Shown piece by piece: positions 54,459-64,000 of a stretch of DNA of 64,000 nt. The DNA is from Chalciporus piperatus. Its lineage: Eukaryota; Basidiomycota; Agaricomycetes; Boletales; Boletaceae. The notes beneath the pieces were generated by a model, which did not search any database, was not told the origin of the DNA, and saw nothing but the letters and a program-made list of their open reading frames with translations. A program made the translations under genes and the position numbers. The stretch is taken from positions 1-64,000 of the forward strand of contig JBBPTG010000047.1 of assembly GCA_038093975.1 (NCBI GenBank), written 5' to 3'. The first letter of the stretch is position 1. Every line of letters starts with the position of its first letter.

Positions 54459-55997
54459 TCACCCAAGAAAGCTTCTGACACCTCTGACATTCGTCGGAGT
54501 TGGCCATTCGGTAATTGCCTTGACCTTATCGTCGTCCATCCTGATTCCTTCGGGAGTAATTGTCATTCCCAAGAATTCTACCTCCTTGGTATGGAAGACA
54601 CATTTCTCTGGTTTGACGAAAAGGTCATTCTCTTCTAGGCGACGAAGAACTTCTCTGACTATTTTGGCATGGACGGCAGGGTCGTCGGATTTGGTAAAGA
54701 TCATGATGTCATCAATGTAAACAACAACGGTGTCTTCCATATCCGAGAAGATGTCGTTCATCATGGTCTGGAATGTTGCAGGGGAATTGCATAATCCGAA
54801 GTACATTACCAAGGGTTCGAAGGCGCCACGGAAGCATACGAATGCGGCTTTAGATTCATCGCCTTCTTTGATGCGGATGTTGTTGTATCCCCAGCGCAAG
54901 TCCATTTTGGTAAACAGTTTTGCGCCTTTCAGTTTATCAACCAATTGGGAAATGAGGGGTAGCGGATAATTGTTTTTCACCGTGTGTTCATTCAGGTAAC
55001 GGTAATCTTGAACCATGCGTTTCTTGCCATCTTTCTTAGGAACGAAGAACACAGGGGAAGTCTGTTCAGATTTGGAAGGACGAATGTATCCCTTCTTGAG
55101 CTGATCATCAATGAAGGCACTGACTTCCTCTTGTTCCGTTACAGAGAGTGGAATTAGACGACCCTTTTTCGGCTTGTAGGTGTCTTTCAAGTCAATTGCA
55201 TGATCCCACGGCTTACGGGTTGGCATGCGTTCAGATTCCTTTTTCTTGAATAGGTGAATATACTTGTGATATTCTTTTGGAACAAGCTCTTCCGGAGTCT
55301 TTTCCATTTTTGGTTCAGGTACCTCCCTCTTTGCGGCGTTGATGTGACGAAGAGAATTTCGTTCTTCATCATCAAGTTGACGTGCGAACGGTGGTTTATC
55401 TCGTAAGACGGAACAAGACCAAGGACAACGTGTCATGTGGACCGTTCCTTTGTTCCAATCTATCTCCGGATTGTGTTGCTTCAGCCATGCGTATCCTAGT
55501 ATCATCTGATTCTTTCCGAGATCAGTGACTTCTGCAATGGCCTTCTCACGATGTCCGTTGAAATGGATAATGATTTCCGCACAGTGTGTTATCTGTCCAG
55601 CGGAGTTATGTGTTCCGTCCACGTTGTATACCGTAAGTGGATGTCTGAGTTGCACGAGGGGTAATTTGATTTTATCAGCCCATCTCCGATCAACGAAGAT
55701 AGCATTAGCTCCTGAATCAAGAAGTGCTTCTGCGCATGTGAAGGCAGACGGGAGGCGTTGTGAAGCAATGGAAGTAGATAGCTTCAGTTCTCGATCCGTC
55801 GTGCGAATGAAACGTGGTCCTGGGTTTTCGGAAAGATATCGGATTATGGAAACGGAATTAAGCACCTGACTAGAGTCCAGGCCAAGCTCATGATCAACAT
55901 GAGACCCCGTTTGACTGTGTGAATAGTTTACAGATTTTCCTAACAAGTTAGTTGCGGTCCGTTTGCCCAGATCATTCAGGCCGCTTTGCCTTTTCCC
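54459..55997 (-). CDS. Gypsy B protease and reverse transcriptase
   Basis: Entered by -1 frameshift at 55997. Protease AEALLDSGANAIFVDRRWAD (Asp-Ser-Gly) and [110 protein letters not shown] (YIDD box near 54715), and EVEFLGMTITPEGIRMD. The frame ends with TGA at 54459-54461 (SFLG*ANFYRRF), where relatives have a sense codon, so this is a nonsense mutation in an otherwise intact pol. The interval upstream of the first ATG-like codon is open to the heptamer. Confidence 0.93.
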   Translation of the reverse strand, partial: GKRQSGLNDLGKRTATNLLGKSVNYSHSQTGSHVDHELGLDSSQVLNSVSIIRYLSENPGPRFIRTTDRELKLSTSIASQRLPSAFTCAEALLDSGANAIFVDRRWADKIKLPLVQLRHPLTVYNVDGTHNSAGQITHCAEIIIHFNGHREKAIAEVTDLGKNQMILGYAWLKQHNPEIDWNKGTVHMTRCPWSCSVLRDKPPFARQLDDEERNSLRHINAAKREVPEPKMEKTPEELVPKEYHKYIHLFKKKESERMPTRKPWDHAIDLKDTYKPKKGRLIPLSVTEQEEVSAFIDDQLKKGYIRPSKSEQTSPVFFVPKKDGKKRMVQDYRYLNEHTVKNNYPLPLISQLVDKLKGAKLFTKMDLRWGYNNIRIKEGDESKAAFVCFRGAFEPLVMYFGLCNSPATFQTMMNDIFSDMEDTVVVYIDDIMIFTKSDDPAVHAKIVREVLRRLEENDLFVKPEKCVFHTKEVEFLGMTITPEGIRMDDDKVKAITEWPTPTNVRGVRSFLG

Positions 55998-57175
55998 TTC
56001 ATTTCGATATCTTTCATATCGTAGAAGTAAGCCTTCATTTCGTCGAATGAACGGCCTTCAAGAGCACTAGATTCGGTAGACAGTTCTCTCACCTGTCTCT
56101 TCTGAAGTTTGCAAGCACGTTTGTGTTCGCCTCGTGACCAACCACAGTTCTTGCATTTGGTACTAGGTACCGGACATTGCTGTTTCGGATGTCCCGGTTT
56201 CCCACAGTTCCAGCAATTTCCTTGTTTCTTCTCTTTGAAATTGCTTGTGGCCGCCTTTACGACAGACGGTGCTTCTTCTTCTTCCATGATTTCTCCTTCT
56301 TCGATTTCGGCAGAACCTATATCCATTGGGGCACCACGACCCGGTTGCGTGCCCGTGTTGATATATTTATATCGCGGGGCATCACCTGCGGTTCCTGTCT
56401 TGATCATGGAGATAAGCTGTTTCCTTCCTGCAAGAAGGCGTAGCTCTTCGACATATGTGTCATATTTGTCGAGTCGTCCTTTCTCCATTAGGATCCGATG
56501 TGTGATCTCTGGATCTGCGTTTAGCTCTAGAAGTTCGATGTGTCGTGCATCGTCCCAATCGTCCATAAGGCGATGAGTCTGGAACGTGGTAAGGAATTTC
56601 TCCATAGACATCTTGCCTTGTTTCAGATTCTTGATCTGATTGCGGTGATATTCCACTTCGTTACCCGAGCGGAATTGATCGGTGATTCGTTTATGGAACT
56701 CGGCGGAAGTATATGTGGTTCCATTTTCCAAGATGTCGTGTGTCATAGCTCGTGAGAAAGTAGCGGCGTCTCCTCCTGTCATTCGACTAAGGATAGCTCT
56801 GATCGCCGTCATCCCGGTTAACACGGTGTTGTTTTCATCTAGCCATGCGCGGACTCTTGTCCACCATTCTTCGAATTTCTTTCCTCTAGCTCCGTCATAG
56901 TCTCCTGGATCTTTGACGATCTTGGATAACTTAGGTCCGCTAGGTCCGACCGTAGGAGCTGGTATTGCGCCAGGCACTTGAATGGCTTGTACTTGCGCTT
57001 CAAGCTGCAAGATATTATTGTTTAGATTTTGATTTACCCTCTGAGCGTTGGTAAGCTGATCCATCATAGTTTCTAACGCGAGTCTCAACTGTGTCCCAAG
57101 ATCCCGTATGGACGCGTCACGATGTCCGAGAATGCCTGTTAAGGCAGCTGCTAAGTCTGGGGCGAGAACCGACAT
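55976..57175 (-). CDS. Gypsy B gag
   Basis: 399 codons, intact, ATG 57175. N-terminal heptad-like region (DLGTQLRLALETMMDQLTNA, NQNLNNNILQLEAQVQ), a capsid core with KFEEWWTRVRAWLDENNTVL, FRSGNEVEYHRNQIKNLKQG and MEKFLTTFQTHRLM, a glutamate patch, then knuckle CWNCGKPGHPKQQC (C-x2-C-x4-H-x4-C) and a second CKNCGWSRGEHKRAC. Forms the particle and packages RNA in relatives. Starts 42 nt after the pre-gag accessory ORF stops. Confidence 0.92.
   Translation of the reverse strand: MSVLAPDLAAALTGILGHRDASIRDLGTQLRLALETMMDQLTNAQRVNQNLNNNILQLEAQVQAIQVPGAIPAPTVGPSGPKLSKIVKDPGDYDGARGKKFEEWWTRVRAWLDENNTVLTGMTAIRAILSRMTGGDAATFSRAMTHDILENGTTYTSAEFHKRITDQFRSGNEVEYHRNQIKNLKQGKMSMEKFLTTFQTHRLMDDWDDARHIELLELNADPEITHRILMEKGRLDKYDTYVEELRLLAGRKQLISMIKTGTAGDAPRYKYINTGTQPGRGAPMDIGSAEIEEGEIMEEEEAPSVVKAATSNFKEKKQGNCWNCGKPGHPKQQCPVPSTKCKNCGWSRGEHKRACKLQKRQVRELSTESSALEGRSFDEMKAYFYDMKDIEMKGKGKAA
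55991..55997 (-). promoter_or_regulatory. -1 frameshift heptamer GGGAAAA (gypsy B)
   Basis: Gag codons ATG AAG GGA AAA GGC; G GGA AAA is a canonical slippery site, 13 nt before the gag TGA, and pol is open in -1 from here (AAA AGG CAA AGC GGC CTG). Confidence 0.75.
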
Positions 57176-57216
57176 TCTTGATGCACTAGAATGGAAGAGA
57201 TAAAACTAGATTTATT

Positions 57217-58435
57217 TCAGATCTCCTGAGATCCTTCAAGGGTTTCTCCTGATAACGAAGCAGGGGCGTCTCTTTGATAAGGTGGCGGTGGAATGCTTCT
57301 TCTGATGGAATGAGGTGCGGGATAGTACAGTTGCACTCCTGGTGCGTTTGTCTCTCTTAGTCCTCCTTCGTCTTCACTATCAGACTCTACTAATCCTGGT
57401 ACCGATTCTTCGTCCTCTTCTAACTCTGCTTGTGATACAACAGGGGAAAGGGGAGGAGTAGGGGGAGTTACAACACGGTTCCTGTGTGTTACGAGAATGT
57501 ATGCGAAGTCAAAGGTAACGCGAAGGTCGTCTGAGAGAATTACGTGGCCGAAGATGAGGTATAAAAGTACCAGGGAGACCTGTAAGCTGTACTGGGCGAA
57601 TCTTCCTAAGAGGGACGAGAGGCTTATGGCAGCGAGTGCGCCGAGTAGGACGCGGGGTTGGTATTCTCTCCTTAATACGTATATCGGCGTCCTCTGGGAT
57701 ACCTCTAAGTAGCCTGTCGCTTCGTCTGCGTTGACGTACCCGATCGTCAATGTTCTCTCGAATCGCCTTCTCACCTGCCGGGGATATAAGCGTGTGATAG
57801 AGAGCGCAACGGAAACTTTCCATACGGCCAGAGACTCCAATGGGAAATTGGTGTTGAAGAGCAGAAAGATCCTCGTCGATGCCTGTCCAATCGACGGGCT
57901 CAGCGAGCGGGGTTGGGGCTCTGGGGATGGAGGAGGCACGGTAAAACAATTCTTCAACGCCAAAGGCGTCGGCTAGTATCTGCTGGGGATTGGGCGGCGG
58001 CGATGCCCGAATAGCCTCGATAGGCGGGAGTGATGGATAACGATGACGGTCGATCTGAAGATCGGCGGGGTTAACAGTTGATACGTGACATGGGTAAGGG
58101 GGTATTACCGGTTCTTCCAACCAGTCAACGTAAAGGTCTGAGTAGTCAGGCCTTGGCGTAATAGGCACTGAGTACTGCTCGATAAACCTTCTTTCTTCTT
58201 CCTCGAATCGCGCTCGAGTAAGAGCGACTTCTTCTTGAATACGAGCGTTCTCTCGCTCGAGATCCGCGATGATGTTGGTAAAGGCTGGATATACCTCTAC
58301 AGCGTTTCCAAGCTTCGTGATAACGTTAACGAAGTCGGGGTTGGTCTCGACGGCGGGGAGATCAAGTATACCGTTCCACTGAATGGAAGGTACAGGGGAC
58401 GCGGCGCGCTGAGATGCGGCGGGGTTGCTCGACAC
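57217..58435 (-). CDS. Gypsy B pre-gag accessory ORF: spliced membrane protein
   Basis: ATG at 58435 starts 308 open codons; another frame (57963-57217) carries a long hydrophobic region. A 61-nt intron (57774-57714; GTGAGA...GACAG) joins them in phase, giving exon 1 58435-57775 and exon 2 57713-57217, 385 residues. Seen: a coiled-coil stretch at about 52-88 (ADLERENARIQEEVALTRAR), Pro-rich middle, two adjacent hydrophobic segments at about 242-279 (LLGALAAISLSSLLGRF, LQVSLVLLYLIFGHVIL), an acidic tail and SIPPPPYQRD (a PPxY motif). Unspliced RNA would instead give an Arg-rich end. I know no described gypsy protein of this type. Splicing is inferred, not shown. Confidence 0.55.
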
Positions 58436-58578
58436 TTATTCAGAAACAAGGTCAGCGATGACAAGGTGCGAACAAGCAGCGCGGTACCCACTAGTGATCA
58501 ACGGTTGAAGTGGCGTACAAGAACACGTGTGGTAGCGACGAGACGCTAAGACAAAAGAAAATATTAGTCTTGTTCTAA

Positions 58579-59054
58579 TGAAACGACTCAACTCAACTAA
58601 GAGCTAAGACTCACACTAGACAATAGCGAGCCGATGTACTTGGCTGAGGTTCGATGAGGAAACTCCAGGAGAACAAGACTGGGGAGTCCAGTGCTTGTCG
58701 ATCCGGGTTTATATACTATTGTCAATGTTTGTACATGTTGTGGATAAACCTTATCGTAGGTGACTGGGTATGACTCATACTGACTACTAACCAATGGCGT
58801 AACTAGCTCTACTGCGGAATGAGTAAGCGTGAGTCATATGATGAGTAATGCTGACTGACGCTGACGAGTGATCGGTGAGTCATCAGTTAGTAAGCGAAGG
58901 TCTAGACCTAGCTTATGTAAGTAAATCACGTGATGCGATAAGATAAGATAACAAAAGAGAAAGTGAAATGACTAAGTCCAAGAAACGAAGAGAAACCTAG
59001 TAAGCGTAATGGAATGTAGGGATGATTAGGATAAGGAATGGAGCGTTCGTAACA
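58579..59054 (-). mobile_element. Gypsy B 5' LTR
   Basis: 476 bp, identical to the 3' LTR except for about one base (GAGCGTTC versus GAGTGTTC). The primer-binding site would be the minus-strand TTAGAACAAGAC next to it; its tRNA or self-priming partner was not identified. Confidence 0.95.
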
Positions 59055-59319
59055 GAGGTACCTAGGCCCCATGGTAGTCCTTCGCCGGACGACTGGTGGC
59101 TCTTATATCTTGGCAGAGTTGGACGGGACAATTTCTACGTTGCGCTACGCGGTGTTTCGACTGTTCCCGTATCATCCGCGATCACGGACGGATGTCCCGT
59201 TACCAGAGTTCGTCGAACGGGACGACGACGGATTGGATCAATTAGCGGCAGAGGACGATTCGGATGAAGACGACCAAGGGGACTTCGACCCTTTGGACCC
59301 GTCCGAGTTCGACGTCTAA
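59055..59319 (+). pseudogene. Gypsy family E pol C-terminus
   Basis: After the GAGGT duplication the frame resumes YLGPMVVLRRTTGGSYILAE, LPEFVERDDDGLD and an acidic end DPLDPSEFDV, stop at 59317-59319. This is the SH3-like post-integrase region that follows TKPR at 50535. No chromodomain. Confidence 0.85.
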
Positions 59320-59957
59320 CACCGTGTTCCGTGTACCCCCACTGTCATTACGATACGTATCCGTTTTACCCTGGGCTTAGACCAGCGATCTACTTCCTAT
59401 CCGTTCCATCCCGGTGTTCGTCCGGAGACTTCTTCCGTCTCTCACAAACACAAAAGCTAATAAGAAAACCGTCACTTACTATACTTTCCTTTTCTATCCT
59501 ATCAAAGAAAACCACAAAGAAACCGTCAAAAACAATCTCTATTTCCCCTATCTCTTAACCCAAAAACAAAGAAACCATAAGCCAAAAACATCTCTCATTC
59601 GTATCTGGTGTCTCACAGACGATTACTTATTACGTTCAGACTTCGAACGCGTGACGGGACACACGCCCATTCCATTGATTCCGTTCCGTCCATTCCGGGC
59701 GCGTTATATGGGGCCTTGGTAGGAGAAGACGTCAGAAGTAGCGCGAAGAAGACAAGTCAGGCGGAACCCTGCTTTTCGGAATCAGTGATCCTTGGTTTCG
59801 TTTTTGCATTCCTTACTTCACTTACTGATCGCCTTCATTTCTTACTTAGACCAGCGAATCACTCATACGGAACGGGCACGGATACGGACACGGACGCGGA
59901 CGGATGGATACTCGTACAGATTACGAACAACAGATATAGACGAAGGGACACGGAAAC
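59320..59957. other. Gypsy E spacer between pol and antisense gene
   Basis: No convincing ORF; AC-rich on plus. It would serve as the 3' region of both convergent transcripts, E pol (plus) and the antisense gene (minus). Confidence 0.5.
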
Positions 59958-61134
59958 CTACTTGTCGAGGGCAGCGACCATCGCCCTCAGATCCGCCAGC
60001 TTACCCATGGCCTGGTCAAGCTGCTCCTCGGCCTTGTGCACCAGCCCCCGGGACGACTGCACCGCGGCTTCCACTTCCGCGATCGCCGTTTGCATCCCCT
60101 CAACCGTCCCCACCTTCGCCTTGCCTTTCGTCTTCAACTTTGGCGTGACGAGTTCGACGTCCGAGTCCGGAATGGACTCGGGAGTCTGGGGTCGACGTAC
60201 CCGGGACGTCGATGCCCTGACCGCGCGAACTGCAAAAGCAACGGAACAACGTATTAGTACGGATGATACGGCAACGACGGGGACTTACTGTGGGCCTTCG
60301 GTTCCGCTTTCTTGGGCTTCTCAGCCGCCTTCGCCGTCGCCTTTTTTCCTCCTCGTCCGCCTGCCTTGTTGCAGGCAATCTTCAGCTTCGCACACTTGAG
60401 GCAGGTGCGGTTGGGCATGCCACGGCACGGGACCTTGGCGGTTGCGCACTTGACGCACAGCGGGTGGTGCTCGACGGTACCAGGTTCCTCATCCTCTTCT
60501 TCATCCTCGTCCATGGAGACCCGCGATCGCTGTGCCGTGCAATGGTCAATCGGTGGAATAGCTCCTTATCAATCCGCGACTCACCTTACGCGTTGGCCGA
60601 GCGAGGACCACGGACACCTTCCCGGAACTACCGACGGAAGCGTGGATAGAGGGAGTGGACCGAGGGGTGGCACTGGTGGGAGGCTTTTCAGCGCTCCCAG
60701 TCTCGTCGCCCATCGTAGTGTCCGGTTCCGCGTCGTCGTCTTGAGTCTTCGCCGCCTCGATCCTATCCGCCTCTTCCCCGGACCACTGGACGTGGGCAGC
60801 TTCTGCCTCTTCGAGGGCTTGGAGAGACCGTGCGGGAATAACCGTGGGCACACCTAAGGCCGCCGCCGCAGCTTTCGTCGGTTCCATGGCTCTCTGAAGC
60901 ACTTCCGTTGTAAGCACGGACACGGAAGAGAGGAACGCAACTCACCATGGCGGCATTCCATCTCGTCACCCAGAGCCGCTGATCCTCTGCCAAGTCCTCC
61001 TTGTCGTCTGGCGCGCACATGGCAAGGTCGAGCAGTAGTTCCGTGGCGTCCTTGAAGGCCTTAGCGGCCGCGGCCCTTTCGTCGACGGGTTCAGCGGCGA
61101 CGGAACCGAAGAGAGCTGTGAGACGGGAGGACAT
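59958..61134 (-). CDS. Antisense zinc-cluster protein gene inside gypsy E
   Basis: Four exons, 61134-60946, 60893-60585, 60529-60289 and 60229-59958, with GTGAGT/GTGAGT/GTAAGT donors, CAG acceptors and introns of 53-59 nt. Phases fit and give 336 residues with no stop. The N-terminus is Ala/Glu-rich and helical (residues 1-63). An acidic block precedes the cluster C-x2-C-x6-C-x7-C-x2-C-x6-C (about residues 191-219: CVKCATAKVPC, CLKCAKLKIAC), which has exact Zn2Cys6 spacing. A Lys-rich patch follows and a C-terminal coiled coil (AIAEVEAAVQSSRGLVHKAE, residues 286-336). Probably nuclear and DNA-binding; role unknown. It lies antisense between pol and the 3' LTR of element E, and resembles the broken gene at 7571. 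It could be a captured host gene or part of the element. Confidence 0.7.
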
Positions 61135-61282
61135 AGTGTTGGGATGGTTGTGTGAGGAGAAGGAGTGGGAAGGAAGAAAGGAAGCGGCTGATGCGGAGTT
61201 GTCACCCCCACGGACATGAGGCGCTTACCTAATCCGCTCATGTGACTGACTGGGGACAGTCAGCATCAAAGTCACCCTGGGA

Positions 61283-61955
61283 TGTAGGGAACGCATATTC
61301 CCTACGCTTGCAGCCGGTGTTCTACCCCCATTTCCCATTCTCAACATTCCTCGATGTCTTTCCTTCCTTTCCGTTTATGTCCCAACCTCTTCCGCCGCAC
61401 TTACAGCTTTCCGTCCCATCACGTCCCGTTCCCGTCGTTCCGTGGTAAACGGAAACTACGGATCGTTTGTTTTGTTCACAGGTATCGTCCTCCGTGTCCC
61501 CGGAAACCGTTGTCCAGGTATGAGATGATTCGCTGGTAAGCTTCCTTTCCATTCCATGTTCTCTAACCTTGCTATGTGTCCTTACTGTCGCACTTTCCTT
61601 ACTTTACTCATCCTTTTCGCCTTGTCATCTATCCTGTCTATACTTAGTCCAGTACTGTCACTTAGCGTTCTGTCGCTATCAGAGTCTCGGGTATGCCCGG
61701 ACTATAAAAGACTGTACTTTGCTTATTTTGAATCGACTTTTCTTTTCTCCACGCAACAACCTCTCTCTCTAAAACTCCGGAACCTTCGTCCACACTTTCC
61801 GTCCGTTCTTACCTTCGTTCCACTAGTCCTAACCGCAAGGAAGTGGTCCGGAACAACCGTTTGTTCGTACGGAACATCATTTTCCAGTTCTTCAACGGTC
61901 TGGTACGCCGGAAACGAGTCCTTTTGCTTGTCTTCATTCCCTGGAATCCCTTTAG
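61283..61955 (+). mobile_element. Gypsy family E 3' LTR (interrupted)
   Basis: TGTAGGGAACGCATATTCCC to CTGGAATCCCTTTAG, matching 42262-42935, where element F begins. 61135-61282 holds a purine-rich stretch (GAGGAGAAGGAGTGGGAAGG) but no clear tract next to the LTR. Confidence 0.85.
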
Positions 61956-62472
61956 TGTTACGGTTCATTACGGTTCTCTCACCTTCACAGACACTTTTCG
62001 GACTTCAACGCTTCGTTCCATTCGACCTTATCTAATCTCTCTCATCTTATCTTTCAGACACGTGCTCATTCACTTTCACTCTTCGCACGGTCGCCCCTTA
62101 TGGTTATATTCATTCTCACGCACTGCCTTACCTTGACAGTTAATCTCCGTGCTGCGCATGGCTATGCCACAGCCTTTCACCTCATGTACTTAATCTCCGC
62201 TATCTCGGCTATGCCTCACAGCCTCCTTATCTCGCTTCTATTCTCATGGGTTCAGGGTAACTCCTTATTTAGTTATAGTTAGTACAAACATGTACAAACA
62301 CTTAGGATAGTATATAAACCCCAAGGAACTGCTGGTAACCCCAGCTTAGTTCACTTGGTCTTTCCCCAAGACTCAACCGTCCTATCTCAGTTGTTCTCCA
62401 TTCTCTTCTTCTAAACCGCTTCACTTGGCGATAGTGTAGACCTGATCTCAATACGAGTTTTGGGTCGTTTCA
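61956..62472 (+). mobile_element. Gypsy family F 5' LTR
   Basis: 517 bp, TGTTACGGTTC to GGGTCGTTTCA, i.e. the same termini as families A and B. Contains CTTATCT twice and CACGTG upstream of TATA (GATAGTATATAAACCCC, about 62312). The left flank TTTAG is not repeated after 62472, so this is a 5' LTR with body, not a solo LTR. Confidence 0.75.
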
Positions 62473-62585
62473 CTTGAACTAAGCTTCACTCTATCACCTC
62501 TACGCTATCGTTCTCCACCGCTTCATCGCGTCGCAAGTGCGTGGACAATCTCTCGCTCAAGTACCTACGTTAACGTGACCTCGTA

Positions 62586-62921
62586 GTGTACTTCCCATCT
62601 TTTCACGCCACTCTTCTCCCTTTCCGGTCCGGGAGGTACTCGCAAGCCGAGAACCTAGACCATCCTTACGTAGCCTCAGTAGTAGCTAGGCACGGACGGG
62701 TCACCGCGATCCCGACCATAGTTGAGACAGAGCCGGAGGCCGCTGCAGACGCACGGATCCCAGTGGGTGAAGAAGAACCCGCTAGACTCCTCTCACCATT
62801 CAGCAGGACGCTGAAAGCGCTCACGGCATTAGAGCCAGAGCAGTTCTACTTTGGAAAGAACTCAGACGGAGGTTACGCAACTTACCACGACGCGTCGATA
62901 GCATACGCCCAGGGGTTGCTA
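62586..62921 (+). pseudogene. Start of gypsy family F coding region
   Basis: A plus frame reads ENLDHPYVASVVARHGRVTA, EEPARLLSPFSRTLKALTAL and FYFGKNSDGGYATYHDASIA. Position after the LTR suggests a gag or pre-gag protein, but no family motif is recognised. Cut at 62922 by element R; the ORF running on into the repeat is an artefact. Confidence 0.4.
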
Positions 62922-64000
62922 CATCAGCAACACTGCAAAAAGTCTGAAGTTACTGGAATGACTGGATCAGTTAAACCAGTACGCCAGTTGCTCAGTTGCC
63001 CAGTCATCCAGTCAGCCAGTCATTTCAGTAATCTCATTGGTTCATTAGCCCAGTCACTTCAGTAGTCTCAGTAGCTCAGTAGCCCAGTGTTCCAGTCATC
63101 CAGTTATCTCAGTAGCCTAGTAGCCCAGTGTCCCAGTCATGTAGTCATCTCAGCAGCCTAGTAGCCCAGTGCCCTAGTTATCCAGCAATCCAGTTGTCTC
63201 ATTACTCCAGCCATTCAGTATTCCAGTATTCCAGTAATCTAGTCACTCAGTGGTCCAGTAATCCAGTAGTCTCAGTAATCCAGTCACTCAGTGATCCAGT
63301 AATCTAGTCACTCCAGTCACTCCAGTCACACAAGTCACACCAGTAACCCAGTCACCAGTCACTCCCAGTCACCTCAGTAACCCAGTAATCCAGTCACCCA
63401 GTCACCTCAGTAATCCAGTCACCCAGTAATCCAGTCACCCAGTCCCAATTACTAGTTCACTATATCTTATGATTAATTCACACCTTATGACAGTTCAGAA
63501 AATGCGAAATATATTATGTCTAACTATTACATGTATTGTGGTACAATAGTTACAAGTTAATGAAGTGCCATGCAACACGAGCAGCTATGTACGAGGTGAG
63601 TAGGTGTGTTAGTCAACAAATAAACACGAACCTCTGAAGCCAGCGGGGCTGTTGAGCCTGCGCCGGCCATGTGTTGGTGTCGAGGTTGAAGGTGGGAGGT
63701 GGTGGGGGGGAGACAACCCGAGTGGCTGTCGTTGAAGTGAGTGGATGAGGTGATGGGTGAGGAAACACGAACCTCGTGATGCCGGCGGGGCTGCTGAGCC
63801 CACGCCGGCCGTTTTTTTACGATCGAGTTTGAGGGAGCGAGGTGGTGGGGGGGAGACAGCCCGAGCGGCTCTGTACGAGGTGAGAGAGGATGGTGGTGGG
63901 TGAGGAAAAACACACCATGTGCTGCCGGCGGGGCTGTTGAGCCCACGCCGGCCGCGTTTTCGCGTTTTCGTCGTTTTCGTGTCGGGAGTGGTGTGGTAGG
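62922..64000. mobile_element. Element R, second copy (left part)
   Basis: Begins CATCAGCAACACTGCAAAAA exactly like 35062 and is nearly identical through the terminal repeat and the CAGTCATCCAGT array (62970-63450, with unit gains and losses), the TTACTAGTTCACTATATC spacer and hairpin units at 63639, 63781 and 63924 (the last perfect). Runs out of the window before the 70-bp array. Confidence 0.85.

Larger units (their letters stand above)
50536..59054 (-). mobile_element. Complete Ty3/gypsy element, family B (chromovirus type)
   Basis: 8519 bp on minus with two 476-bp LTRs differing by about one base and a 5-bp duplication GAGGT (50531-50535 and 59055-59059), so a recent insertion into gypsy E. 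Order from its 5' end: LTR, spliced accessory ORF, gag, -1 frameshift, protease-RT-RNase H-integrase-chromodomain, second accessory membrane ORF, polypurine tract, LTR. Later damage: TGA between RT and RNase H and solo LTR A3 in integrase. Confidence 0.95.

Noticed and set aside
54459..54461. TGA between RT and RNase H of gypsy B as programmed readthrough
   Set aside because: Falls inside a conserved RT connection motif (SFLG-ANFYRRF), where relatives have a sense codon; simple nonsense mutation is likelier.
57217..57300. PPPPY as a budding (late-domain) signal
   Set aside because: PPxY is short and common in Pro-rich tails; noted only as a feature of the protein.

Overview
The window is a repeat-packed stretch of a fungal genome, most likely an agaricomycete basidiomycete (mushroom lineage). 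The support is short introns (about 50-70 nt), relics of a Plavaka-type transposase, a FunK1-type protein kinase, and a Ty3/gypsy lineage whose reverse transcriptase carries an FIDD box. There are no prokaryotic genes, rRNA, tRNA or CRISPR arrays. Almost everything is a transposable element, often nested. Host-like genes survive as broken multi-exon pieces.

Layout. 1-470: copia reverse transcriptase fragment. 2843-6800: Plavaka-like transposase relic between long inverted repeats. 6835-9930: two related decayed genes, one with a zinc-cluster C-terminus and cut by a solo LTR, then a RecQ-type helicase relic. 9933-10621: hAT-like MITE. 10622-21612: a gypsy element (family C) carrying a copia insertion (family D), now arranged head to head as if half the locus had been inverted. 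21613-23245: hairpin-bearing repeats and a 40-bp palindrome. 23901-28830: second MITE, DIRS-like and transposase relics, and a second gypsy C copy. 28831-29228 and 41396-42261: a 75-bp satellite. 29329-41290: host-like genes on the minus strand (a basic/acidic multi-exon gene, a PHD-finger gene, a FunK1 relic), cut by two solo LTRs and a 2.8-kb repeat-built element (family R).

42262 to at least 61955 is one gypsy element (family E). Its pol is split by a solo LTR (A2), a 689-bp MITE and a complete 8.5-kb chromovirus-like gypsy element (family B, minus strand), which itself carries solo LTR A3. Exact target-site duplications fix this order. Between E pol and its 3' LTR lies an intact four-exon antisense gene with a Zn2Cys6-spaced cysteine cluster. 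From 61956 another gypsy element (family F) begins and is cut by a second R copy that runs out of the window.

Most notable. Family B carries two extra ORFs predicted to be membrane proteins, one before gag (spliced) and one after pol. Three gypsy families carry canonical -1 frameshift heptamers. LTRs of families A, B and F share a promoter grammar of TGAGTCA, CACGTG and GATAAG motifs upstream of TATA. The R element is a palindrome-like assembly of inverted minisatellite arms, perfect hairpin units and a 70-bp array.
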